From NCBI RefSeq assembly GCF_900129705.1, contig NZ_FQWO01000010.1, positions 92,127 through 156,126 of the forward strand: a stretch of 64,000 nucleotides of DNA, given 5' to 3'. Positions 25,301-31,196 of the stretch are shown here, piece by piece (within the stretch, counting starts at the first letter, position 1; each line of letters opens with the position of its first letter). The stretch comes from Flavobacterium granuli (lineage in GTDB: Bacteria; Bacteroidota; Bacteroidia; Flavobacteriales; Flavobacteriaceae). The notes beneath the pieces are model-generated. The model ran no database searches and was not told where the DNA came from. It saw only the letters and a program-made list of their open reading frames with translations. A program made the position numbers and the translations under genes.

Positions 25301-27303
25301 GTAGTGTTTAAACAAACATTGTCAAAACCGGTAAGTGAAGTAGTTGATAAAGCAGGAGAATTTGAAAGAACAGAATTATTAAAAACTAACGAATATACAT
25401 TCATTTTATAATATCCCAATCTAGTAATACCAGTACCAGTCAACGACATCCTTTTCAGACCAGTATGTCCAGAGCTAAAAACCGGATCATAATCTAAAAC
25501 ATAAATAAAGCTATTACTTGAATCAACAAAAACATCATTATATCCTGTTTTTTGTTCATTTAATACTAATGTTGCACTGCCGCCACTGCCTAATGAAACT
25601 GCTTTTTTGTATAAGTACCCTTCATTGGTAGAGGATTTGTTCTCCGTCCAATAGGCCGTCCCATTAACTACGTTGAGCCCTTTTATATAATTAGACGTTG
25701 TGTACAAAACAGTAAGACCGGTCCCATCTGTATTACACTGAATTACTTTATATTTAGAATCAGAACATGTATTATAAACAAAATATAATTTACCGTTATC
25801 ATATTCAATATCACCAATGTCGCATAAATCCAACATATCAAAAGATACAGCAGCTTTGCTACTACCATCAAGATTTGAAACCTGAATACCTGAATAACCA
25901 GAATAATATAGCTTATTCCCTCCAACGGCAACCCCTGTCAAACCGCTCTCATCTGCATTAGCTATAGTACCAACTCCAGTCCCATCCAGATTACAATAAC
26001 TAACATTACTATAATCAGCATTAGACCAATAGATCTTGCCATTTGTTTCATCAATAGCAATGTCAAACCCTTTATAAGTATCACTTCCAGATAGCAGGGT
26101 ATTTGGTTGAGTAACGGTTCCTGTAGTCCTATTTATGTCGGCAGAAAATAATTGTTGGTCAGCATGATCATTGACTAAATACATCTTGGTTCCATCAAAA
26201 TCACTGCCAAGAAGTACTGGCAGGTTTGCAGATGTTGTAGTTGTACTATAAGCAGTAGTTCCTCCTGTAGTACTAATAACATGAAAAGTTCCATTATAAT
26301 TTAAACCATTTGTACCGTCCCAAGCCCTAAAATCAAAAGTTGGAGTTCCAACTCCAGTTGGGACAAATCTAATTTTTGTTTTATTTTGATAAGGGGTAAG
26401 GCTGGCATCAGCCAATAAGTGAAGCGCATTTGAAGCACTTACTGATCCAAAATTAGCCCAACTACCCGATCCAACTTTGTATTGCCATGTTCCATTTATC
26501 GCAGTCTGATTGTAAATAGCAATCCCTCTGGGAACTGCAGTTTGAAAAGTAGTATTACGATCATCTGCATCGGTAATCAAATGTGCAGTAGGCTCGTTCA
26601 TATCTACCAATTCATTGATATAAAAACCTTCATTATTAGTATCTGTTGACTTGATAGAACTCAAAGTATTGGTTAAAGAAGTATTTAAAACCGGCGCGAC
26701 ATTAGCTTGAACCACCATATAATAGTCTTCAACCTCTTCGGCTGTTCCGCAAGCTGTTGCTGTATCAGTTCCACCCTTTAACACAAAACGAATTCTTATA
26801 TTTCCAGGTATAGCAGCTAATTCAGGAACTATCCCACCACCTGTAGTACTGCTGGAATTAGGAGGTACACTTGTATTATAATTAAGAAAAATCTCTAAAA
26901 GATCATCAAAATCCCCGTCATTGTTCCAATCGGCATAGCCTTTCAAATTAACTTGCTTAGCACTGCCAGTTGAATTGTTGATTGAATGAAAGAATGAAGA
27001 ATAATGGTATTGATTTAAATTACCTGATGATGAACCTAATGTTGCTGTGTAACCACTATTTCCATTAGAAATATATGATTGAGAAGGCGTACCATAATTA
27101 AACTGAAGACTATTAATATAAACACCCGTATTGGAAATAGCTGGAGTACAGTAAGTTTGTGCCTTTAACTGCAAAGAAAGTAGGCAAAATAAGAAAATTA
27201 GATTAATAGAAAGTTTTCTATTTGTTAATAAATTCAATTTAGATTTAAATAAAACCCTGAATTGATTTATAAAAAAAGGGAAGTTTGAGTAGTTTTGTTT
27301 CAT
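19303..27303 (-). CDS. Giant T9SS-secreted adhesin with GEVED, FnIII, YDG and ten MBG repeats
   Basis: A 2666-residue cell-surface protein. After a long N-terminus with a signal (cleavage near 'LQLKAQ', ~49) comes a GEVED domain (about 105-200, 'GYADWNNDGDFDDLLEIFLN'). A beta-propeller-like part with YWTD-type strands follows (about 370-640, 'KIYWSNADYS'). A fibronectin-III-like domain is at about 760-850 ('VTERGFVYATS', 'STTYYVRAYAIN'), and a filamentous-haemagglutinin-like region at about 870-1370 ('AITTNGGHLWIGGG'). YDG-type units follow ('KVYDATKIATVSG', 'KTYDGSTMATVAL'). Ten MBG repeats span about 1650-2420. A C-terminal T9SS sorting domain ('KIVPNPVKP' to 'IYIVRMTLANGKIFTKNLLV') ends it. 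It is probably exported and anchored by the type IX system and used in adhesion. The frame is intact. Confidence 0.93.
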   Translation of the reverse strand: MKQNYSNFPFFINQFRVLFKSKLNLLTNRKLSINLIFLFCLLSLQLKAQTYCTPAISNTGVYINSLQFNYGTPSQSYISNGNSGYTATLGSSSGNLNQYHYSSFFHSINNSTGSAKQVNLKGYADWNNDGDFDDLLEIFLNYNTSVPPNSSSTTGGGIVPELAAIPGNIRIRFVLKGGTDTATACGTAEEVEDYYMVVQANVAPVLNTSLTNTLSSIKSTDTNNEGFYINELVDMNEPTAHLITDADDRNTTFQTAVPRGIAIYNQTAINGTWQYKVGSGSWANFGSVSASNALHLLADASLTPYQNKTKIRFVPTGVGTPTFDFRAWDGTNGLNYNGTFHVISTTGGTTAYSTTTTSANLPVLLGSDFDGTKMYLVNDHADQQLFSADINRTTGTVTQPNTLLSGSDTYKGFDIAIDETNGKIYWSNADYSNVSYCNLDGTGVGTIANADESGLTGVAVGGNKLYYSGYSGIQVSNLDGSSKAAVSFDMLDLCDIGDIEYDNGKLYFVYNTCSDSKYKVIQCNTDGTGLTVLYTTSNYIKGLNVVNGTAYWTENKSSTNEGYLYKKAVSLGSGGSATLVLNEQKTGYNDVFVDSSNSFIYVLDYDPVFSSGHTGLKRMSLTGTGITRLGYYKMNVYSLVFNNSVLSNSPALSTTSLTGFDNVCLNTTSAPNSFTISGTDLTTANITVGALSGYTYSTTAGGTYTSTLNLVQSGGSYSQPIYVKFTPTAVQTYNGNITIGGGGATSTNVATTGSGIACVSTVTTLTVLNITPSGATFSGEVSADGGAAVTERGFVYATSTNPTTSNTKVQDGTGTGAFSEVITGLNASTTYYVRAYAINSVGTSYGNEESFTTSSPPCAGTITIGTIASGAGYAINNGVLTTAGDATVPASVILDYLQNTGNLILQSCNGNIVLATNISGALSTERTLTLKATGNIMFNTGSSIVVSGKALNTVLWSDSDKDKAGAIYLKQSAITTNGGHLWIGGGTQSATPWNGLTVGDGSAYASAIHTFTIGANTNNYKNGITFFKSSVNTDAGNLAVSGIADGVSGVSNGYNGVYMEQSSLVSGSGNIDLKAISTATNNDGSWHYGLLMGTVEDNTTATIASTSGKITILGETDFSEQTYGAGVGLYSFGNANSTVMIKNVSGAIDIKGRLKSTGFNNQYGGIFLFGGGQEQIVSQTGTINLEGTSANSNVAGINQWPGNTNSAIGFDGINPFSGDITFNSNTFINYAGVITANNLELLGSGVVYDFSNSGNNINSLTADTGTIKYLDSNALTLEDINATGEIEIATNEGNLTLAGNLTTTSSSLNAIILNAGKSKNIGVKTGGDILVSGTPIITTGSSGIAKLFSGSEAGSTGLTDLVGDASNTRMVVDETTTTFNPVLVAGNTYALYRVQTKINLTVNSQNLAKSKTYNGTNLASVSNIDLLGIQSGDDVTVTGEATYDNKIAGTSKTITVVYTIGGTDASKYTAPESLVVNDGIILKKELNVSGLIAVDKVYDATKIATVSGTVNLTGIENGDIASLNGTPTYTFADANVGTGISITTAGYMLSGTDAVNYTILQPTFTANVTARTLTVTATATDKTYDGSTMATVALSDDRVNGDILSVSNTTATFNNKNVGVDKTVSIFGITISGADAANYTVNTTATTTADILAKPITVTATASQNKVYGVVDPVFAYSVSPSLVGSDSFTGTLTRNTGENVGTYAITEGSLSAGSNYTISYVSKDFTITAQPITVKATASQTKVYGTTDPIFTYSVSPSLVGSDTFSGALTRATGENIGTYAITQGSLSAGSNYTISYVSKDFTITAQPITVTATASQTKVYGTTDPIFTYSVSPSLVGSDTFSGALTRATGENIGTYAITQGSLSAGSNYTISYVSKDFTIIAKPITVMATAFQTKVYGTTDPTFTYTVSPSLVGSDTFSGALTRATGENIGTYAITQGSLSAGSNYTISYVSKDFTIIAKPITVTATASQTKVYGIVNPVYSYSVSPSLVGSDSFTGVLTRNAGENIGTYAITEGSLSAGSNYTISYVSNDFTITAKPITVTATASQNKVYGVVDPVFAYSVSPSLVGSDTFSGALTRATGENIGTYAITQGSLSAGSNYTISYVSKDFTITAKPITVTATASQSKVYGVVDPVYIYSVSPSLVGSDTFSGALTRATGENIGTYAITQGSLSAGSNYTISYVSKDFTITAQPITVTATASQTKVYGTTDPIFTYSVSPSLVGSDSFTGTLTRNAGENIGTYAITEGSLSAGSNYTISYVSKDFTITAKPITVTATASQTKVYGTTDPIFAYTVSPSLVGVDLFTGMLSRNAGENVGTYAITLGSLSAGSNYTISYVSKDFGITAKPITVSANFSQTKVYGTIDPIFSYSVSPSLVNGDVFTGSLIRTVGNDVGVYAINQGTLSAGLNYTITYVGTDFSITKADQLITWNQAITLGCDGQNSVLLNATSNSGLVVNYTSSNSDVVAVVNGSVISKDYGSASITASQTGNNNYNAAPLVVLPVVNSQPNLIRKQFEDIIFFDNSSKSFKSYTWYKNGVLVPSQTNQYFKESGALNGTYYAVATKLDGTLITSCPLILSPTVEEEYIKIVPNPVKPDATYELLTNVSSSRLQNAHVEVFNMIGVLMENKITSQNSVTLKAPTVEGIYIVRMTLANGKIFTKNLLVKN
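20040..22350 (-). repeat. Ten tandem 231-bp MBG repeats inside the adhesin gene
   Basis: Ten units of 77 codons, each opening 'KPITVTATASQxKVYG' or 'QPITV...' and containing 'YSVSPSLVGSD', 'GTYAIT', 'GSLSAGSNYTISYVSKDF'. Two subtypes alternate in blocks: 'TFSGALTRATGENIGTYAIT' (units 2, 3, 4, 6, 7) and 'SFTGxLTRNxGENxGTYAIT' (units 1, 5, 8), with units 9 and 10 more diverged. Near-identity at the DNA level implies recent duplication or gene conversion. Confidence 0.92.
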
Positions 27304-27796
27304 AATATTTTTGGGGGATCAGTGTAGAACTAAAAAATCATTTTATTCTAAATATTTTACAGAAGCAGGCTTGTTTTTTTAAGATAATTAATCTTAATGT
27401 ATCATGAAAAGACACTTCTCTAGTAAAAATGGTTTCTGTTCATTTTTAGGTACTACACACATAAACAATAAAAAAGTATTCATTTTTTTCATAAGCAACT
27501 ATATTTGGGATTAAGATTGATTTTCAATTTAACAAGAGGGGCAAACTTACAAAAAAAGGGGAAATTTTAACATTTGTTTATTAATTTTAGTTAATTATTT
27601 TATTAATTAGACACTGTTTTTCTAAGTCTTATTAGTAAACGAATTACTAGGATTTTGTCCACTATAAAACCTAAAACATTACTAGAAAAAGAAATAACTG
27701 AACTGTCTATAATTCTAGCTTACAAGTAAAATATTGTAACATTTCATTTATTAATGAAATACTCTTCCTTAAATTTTCATGTATTTAAAAGAATAG
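27304..27796. other. AT-rich gap upstream of the adhesin gene
   Basis: About 490 bases without a convincing gene. On the minus strand TAAGTTTG (27542-27549 as its complement CAAACTTA) fits the -7 consensus TANNTTTG and would give a ~230-base leader for the adhesin gene, but no TTG lies at the right distance. The other half serves as upstream region of the AbiE pair. Confidence 0.4.
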
Positions 27797-27819
27797 ATAA
27801 TCGATATTTTATCGATTAT
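27797..27819. promoter_or_regulatory. 23-bp inverted repeat, likely AbiEi operator
   Basis: ATAATCGATA and TATCGATTAT form perfect 10-bp arms around a TTT spacer, 36 bases before the ATG of the abiEi-like gene. AbiEi antitoxins are known to repress their own operon by binding inverted repeats of this size near the promoter, so this is the expected autoregulatory site. Only one such repeat is visible. Confidence 0.6.
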
Positions 27820-27855
27820 ACACTTATTGTTTCACAAACAAAAACAAAACAGATT

Positions 27856-28494
27856 ATGGATTTCAGCAGATTATTATCTACTTTTGAAGGACAGCCAATA
27901 ACGCATCAAATGCTGACCAGCATACTGAGTTAATACAAGCGACCTTATGACAAAATCAAAGCACTGAAAGACAAAGACATAATCAAATCTGTAAAAAGAG
28001 GGATCTACATTCCAGGAAAAAACGCAAATATGCGAGTGCCTGAAAGCGGCTTGATTGCCAATCATATTTATGGCCCAAGTTATTTATCAATGGAAACCTC
28101 ATTATCTCATTACGGCTTGATTCCAGAACGCGTATATGCAGTAACATCGATGACAACGAAACCTTCAAAAGAATTCAGAACTTCGATCGGACTATATAGT
28201 TACTCCTATCTTCCACTGCCTTATTTTGCCTTCGGAATTAAGAATGTAATACTTCACGAGAAACAGCAAGTCCTTATGGCTTCGCCGGAAAAAGCACTCG
28301 CCGATAAAATAGCAACAACATCAGGAGTTATACTTAGAAGTATGAATAATGCTCAAAATTATGTTTTCGAAAATCTTAGAATGGAACAATCCGATTTAAA
28401 AGACTTTAATACCACTGAAATGCGTTCCTGGTTATCAGATGCACCAAAAAAAGAGAGCTTGGAAATACTAATAAAAATGATAGAGAAATTATGA
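27856..28494 (+). pseudogene. AbiEi-like antitoxin gene with an internal stop codon
   Basis: The reading frame opens at 27856 with an N-terminal winged-helix segment ('MDFSRLLSTFEGQPITHQML') and is stopped by TAA at 27931-27933 (codon 26). It then continues in the same frame through 'RPYDKIKALKDKDIIKSVKR', 'GIYIPG' and the AbiEi core ('GPSYLSMETSLSHYGLIPER', 'SPEKALADKIATT'). Full length would be 212 codons. A downstream ATG at 28030 could restart translation but would lack the DNA-binding domain. The gene overlaps the toxin gene by 4 bases, the standard abiEi/abiEii layout. AbiEi neutralises and represses the toxin in type IV systems. The nonsense codon, together with the cut toxin, suggests a dead system. 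Confidence 0.85.
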
Positions 28495-29156
28495 TAAAAG
28501 AATGGCTTGAAAGTTATAATCCTAAAAACAAAGAAGAAGCACAATCAGCACTTCGAGAAATCATGCAAGAAATTGCACTTGCAGGACTCCAACGCTCGAA
28601 CTTTTTTGACAAAGCGGCTTTTTATGGAGGAACGGCATTGAGAATATTCCATAACCTCGATCGTTTCTCCGAAGACCTTGACTTTTCATTATTACAAACA
28701 GAACAAGATTTCTCCTTAGAAAAGTACCAGCATGCAATTGTAAATGAATTTGCATCCTTAGGAATGACCGTAAGTATAAGTGAGAAACAGAAAGTGAAGC
28801 AGAATAATATCAATTCAGCCTTCCTAAAATCTGAAACCCTTTGGCGTGAATTAAAATTGGAAACTATCATACCTCAAAATGGTCTCGATACTAAAGCCAA
28901 CATAAAAATCAAGATCGAGGTAGATACAGAACCGCCTTTAGGTTTTAAAACAGAAGAAAAACTTCTTGTAAAACCTTTCTCCTTTTACGTCAAGTGCTTT
29001 ACTCTTCCAGACCTCTTTGCTGGTAAGATGCATGCACTGCTATTTCGGAAATGGGGAACTAATGTAAAGGGACGTGACTGGTACGATATGGAATGGTATA
29101 TCAAAAAAGGGATTAAACTTGATCTTGGTCATTTCCCCCGCTACCGCACGAAATGA
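28491..29156 (+). pseudogene. AbiEii-like nucleotidyltransferase toxin, 3' truncated by an insertion
   Basis: The frame gives 221 residues with the nucleotidyltransferase signature 'GGTALRIFHNLDRFSEDLDF' at 46-65, where the conserved Gly-Gly and Asp-Leu-Asp-Phe pair form the active site. Later conserved blocks are 'KCFTLPDLFAGKMHALLFRK' and 'KGRDWYDMEWYIKKGIKL'. True coding sequence ends at about 29134, where the 50-bp terminal repeat of the RAYT-like element begins; the last residues ('PRYRTK') are encoded by the element. Family members normally have another ~60-80 residues. AbiEii/AbiGii toxins transfer nucleotides to tRNA acceptors. Activity of this truncated form is doubtful. Confidence 0.85.
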
Positions 29157-29184
29157 AATTCAGCGAAGCTAATCCTTTCGTGTG
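29135..29184 (+). repeat. Left terminal inverted repeat, 50 bp
   Basis: Perfect inverse match of 29806-29855. Internally it contains the shorter palindromic-looking parts TTCAGCGAAGCT and CGCACGAAATG and ends CTTTCGTGTG. Confidence 0.9.
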
Positions 29185-29195
29185 GTTCATTATCG

Positions 29196-29763
29196 TTAAA
29201 CATTATACATTCTAAAGACTACTACATCGTCAATTAATCCTTTTTGCCCCGAATAATCTATGGCACTACTATATACATAATCTTCTGCTTTATAAACTAA
29301 ACCTTCTTCTACAGGATTATTATCTACATAATCTATCTTTTGTTGAATAACCTTATTGCTCCATAGCTCAATTGGTTTGTTATCGTGTCTCCAAAACTGA
29401 TAATGCTATACATTAGAACTCTTTTCTGCTTCTTTTTTAAAAAAATCCAACAAGAACTCTTTTCTACTTTCTCTTGGATTTTCTCGAATGCTTTTTACAA
29501 TTGATTGACTAGTAAACCTTTTTAAATCACCAATCAATAATTCCGGTTTTTGATCATTTATACTCCTAAAAACCAGATGTACGTGATTACTCATTATACA
29601 CCAAGCATGAATTTCTAAACCTTTGCTTTTTTTGACAAAAAATTAAACTCTCTAAAAACAAATCTTTATATTCATTCCTCGTAAATACATCCAACCAAGC
29701 TACCACTGCAAAGCTTATAAAATACCATCCCTCTGGATTGTGAAATTTATAATTTCTACTCAT
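29196..29763 (-). pseudogene. Broken REP-associated tyrosine transposase (IS200-like fold)
   Basis: Reading from the ATG at 29763 gives 'MSRNYKFHNPEGWYFISFAV' and, after a one-base excess in a run of seven A near 29632-29640, 'GLEIHAWCIMSNHVHLVFRS'. The HVH pair is the metal-binding motif of the Y1 transposase fold. The frame then meets TAG at 29406-29408 and continues with 'HYQFWRHDNKPIELWSNK' and 'IDYVDNNPVEEGLVYKAEDY' to TAA at 29196. So one frameshift and one nonsense codon break an otherwise full ~189-codon gene. RAYTs mobilise REP-like palindromes and are typically single-copy. This copy cannot make a full protein without correction. Confidence 0.88.
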
Positions 29764-29805
29764 AATTATTAGTTTTTACACAAATTTTGCACTTTAATCA
29801 CGAAT

Positions 29806-29855
29806 CACACGAAAGGATTAGCTTCGCTGAATTTCATTTCGTGCGGTAGCGGGGG
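29806..29855 (-). repeat. Right terminal inverted repeat, 50 bp
   Basis: Perfect inverse match of 29135-29184. It joins directly to the cut end of the neighbouring minus-strand gene fragment at 29856. Confidence 0.9.
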
Positions 29856-30059
29856 CACAAATAAATTTTCAGATTCTGTTAATAGCTCGCCATCATATCC
29901 TCCAGTATTCACATCCTCTCCATAAGAGAATTGCAAATGTCTTATAGAATTAAAATCTATTGTTGCTACAATTAGTTTCCTTATCAGTTACGGAAGATAA
30001 TATTTGCATTCTATCGTGTCCGCCCAATTCTCAATTTCTCCTGTAGTAATAAGTCTCAT
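29856..30059 (-). pseudogene. Truncated 5' fragment of a probable defence gene
   Basis: From the ATG at 30059 the frame reads 'MRLITTGEIENWADTIECKY' then 'YLP', a TAA at 29988-29990, and 'LIRKLIVATIDFNSIRHLQF' followed by 'VNTGGYDGEL' before meeting the element at 29855. The pattern 'IEEWADxxxCxxxLPxLIRxLI...F..GxxxxxxGWDG' is one I associate with the N-terminal domain of large Bacteroidota and proteobacterial NTPase or nuclease proteins found in defence islands; I cannot name the family exactly. The gene carries an internal stop and has lost everything after ~68 codons. It is part of the same minus-strand run as the defence genes to the right. Confidence 0.6.
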
Positions 30060-30156
30060 AGTAAGTTTTATATATATTTAAACTAATTTATTTAGGTTTA
30101 TTGATTGCTATCAATCACAAATTTTAAATATTTTTTTGGTGGTCATGAATTTTATT

Positions 30157-30199
30157 TCATTGTTCGTTCTTCGCACGTAACTAAAACTTAACTGTTAGC
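30157..30199 (-). repeat. Short partial copy of the cassette-boundary repeat
   Basis: Read on the minus strand, GCTAACAGTTAAG...TTACGTGCGAAGAACGAACAATGA matches the start of the two longer repeats at 31013-31172 and 34952-35107 (GCTAACACTAAGG...GAACAATGA). It overlaps the last codons of the DUF2971 gene. Confidence 0.5.
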
Positions 30200-30991
30200 A
30201 ACGCTATTGTATTCAATAACTGGAATGTCGCCTATATTATCTTTTACAGCAGCTTCAATTTCTAATTTATGTTTTGTCGAAATATTTTTTCCTAAAATAA
30301 TTTTATTAAAAGCTTCACGAGGTAGTTTAATTTGACGATCAGTTATTTTAGCTGGTGATTCCCAAAACATATGTGTTCTATATTCTTTTTCAAAATTCCA
30401 TTTAATTTCTTTTGAAAAAATTTGACTAGTTCGAATTTGGTGCCATGACATTATTGGTTCCGGCAGTAAAATAGGCAACTGTTCTAAATAACTTACAGCA
30501 CCTCCACCTCCTAAGTGTTCAAACATTATGCGAGAATTATAGCCAATACAGAAACCTTTTGCTGAATTTGCATATTTTTCCCACATGGCATCTAGAAACG
30601 GTTCAGCAGTTAAGCTTAAGACACCTAATCGGGTATCATGTTCCTCGCTATAAAATTTGTGATAGTCATCTAAATATGCCTTATTCTTTAAAAGTTTTTG
30701 CTTAGTCCATTCTCTAATATCTTTTCTATGCTGTTGCCTTGTAAAATGTGGATTTGCCATTTTGGATAGTCGCATAGCAAATATCATTGTTTGTTTTTCA
30801 TTAAGCAGATCATAACGTACAGGGATTTTACAATCGACTTTATCTTCAAAAGAACTTGGAGCAGCCAAATATACTTCGCGATTTTTTATGTACCGGTCGT
30901 GGTAACTGTAATTCCAATCTCTATATTTATAGACTACTGCGGGAAATTCCCCATCATCTAATGTTCCATGATATATACTAGTGATTTCCAT
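30188..30991 (-). CDS. DUF2971 family protein
   Basis: A 267-residue soluble protein. 'VVYKYRDWNYSYHDRYIKNR' near the N-terminus, 'VYLAAPSSFEDKVDCKIPVR', 'LGVLSLTAEPFLDAMWEKYA' and 'KGFCIGYN' follow the order of the DUF2971 family ('KYR...F.DP.D' then 'GV.SL......MW..YA....G.CI.Y'). The biochemical activity of the family is not established; it is frequently seen in phage-defence neighbourhoods. It is flanked on both sides by related intergenic repeats, so it looks like a self-contained cassette. Start at 30991 ('MEITSIYHG') is the only good one. Confidence 0.82.
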   Translation of the reverse strand: MEITSIYHGTLDDGEFPAVVYKYRDWNYSYHDRYIKNREVYLAAPSSFEDKVDCKIPVRYDLLNEKQTMIFAMRLSKMANPHFTRQQHRKDIREWTKQKLLKNKAYLDDYHKFYSEEHDTRLGVLSLTAEPFLDAMWEKYANSAKGFCIGYNSRIMFEHLGGGGAVSYLEQLPILLPEPIMSWHQIRTSQIFSKEIKWNFEKEYRTHMFWESPAKITDRQIKLPREAFNKIILGKNISTKHKLEIEAAVKDNIGDIPVIEYNSVANS

Positions 30992-31012
30992 AAATAATAT
31001 TTCCTAAGGTTG

Positions 31013-31172
31013 GTTCGTCTAAAAATCTTCAAACGAACTTTATCTTGTTAATTAGAATGTAGATATATTAATTTAAGTTACAATTGTTTTTCTTTTTTAA
31101 AACTGTATCCGGTTCCGTTCAACACGGATGTCATTGTTCGTGCTGCTCACACAACGAAGCCTTAGTGTTAGC
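31013..31172 (-). repeat. Cassette-boundary repeat, copy A (about 160 bp)
   Basis: On the minus strand it opens GCTAACACTAAGG, passes through GAACAATGACATCCGTGTTGA and closes with the hairpin GTTCGT...ACGAAC (31013-31018 with 31033-31038). Copy B at 34952-35107 has the same order of elements with about three quarters of bases shared. It fills most of the gap between the NTPase gene and the DUF2971 gene. Confidence 0.72.
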
Positions 31173-31196
31173 TCTCGTTATTTCTTTAATTCTAAA

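Larger units (their letters stand above)
29135..29855. mobile_element. 721-bp RAYT-like element with 50-bp perfect terminal inverted repeats
   Basis: The ends at 29135-29184 and 29806-29855 are identical 50-bp sequences in opposite orientation (outer end CCCCCGCTACCGCACGAAAT). Between them lies a decayed REP-associated tyrosine transposase on the minus strand. The element interrupts the 3' end of abiEii on the left and a minus-strand gene fragment on the right. The two flanks belong to unrelated genes, so no simple target duplication can be read; a deletion between two element copies would explain this. Confidence 0.88.
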
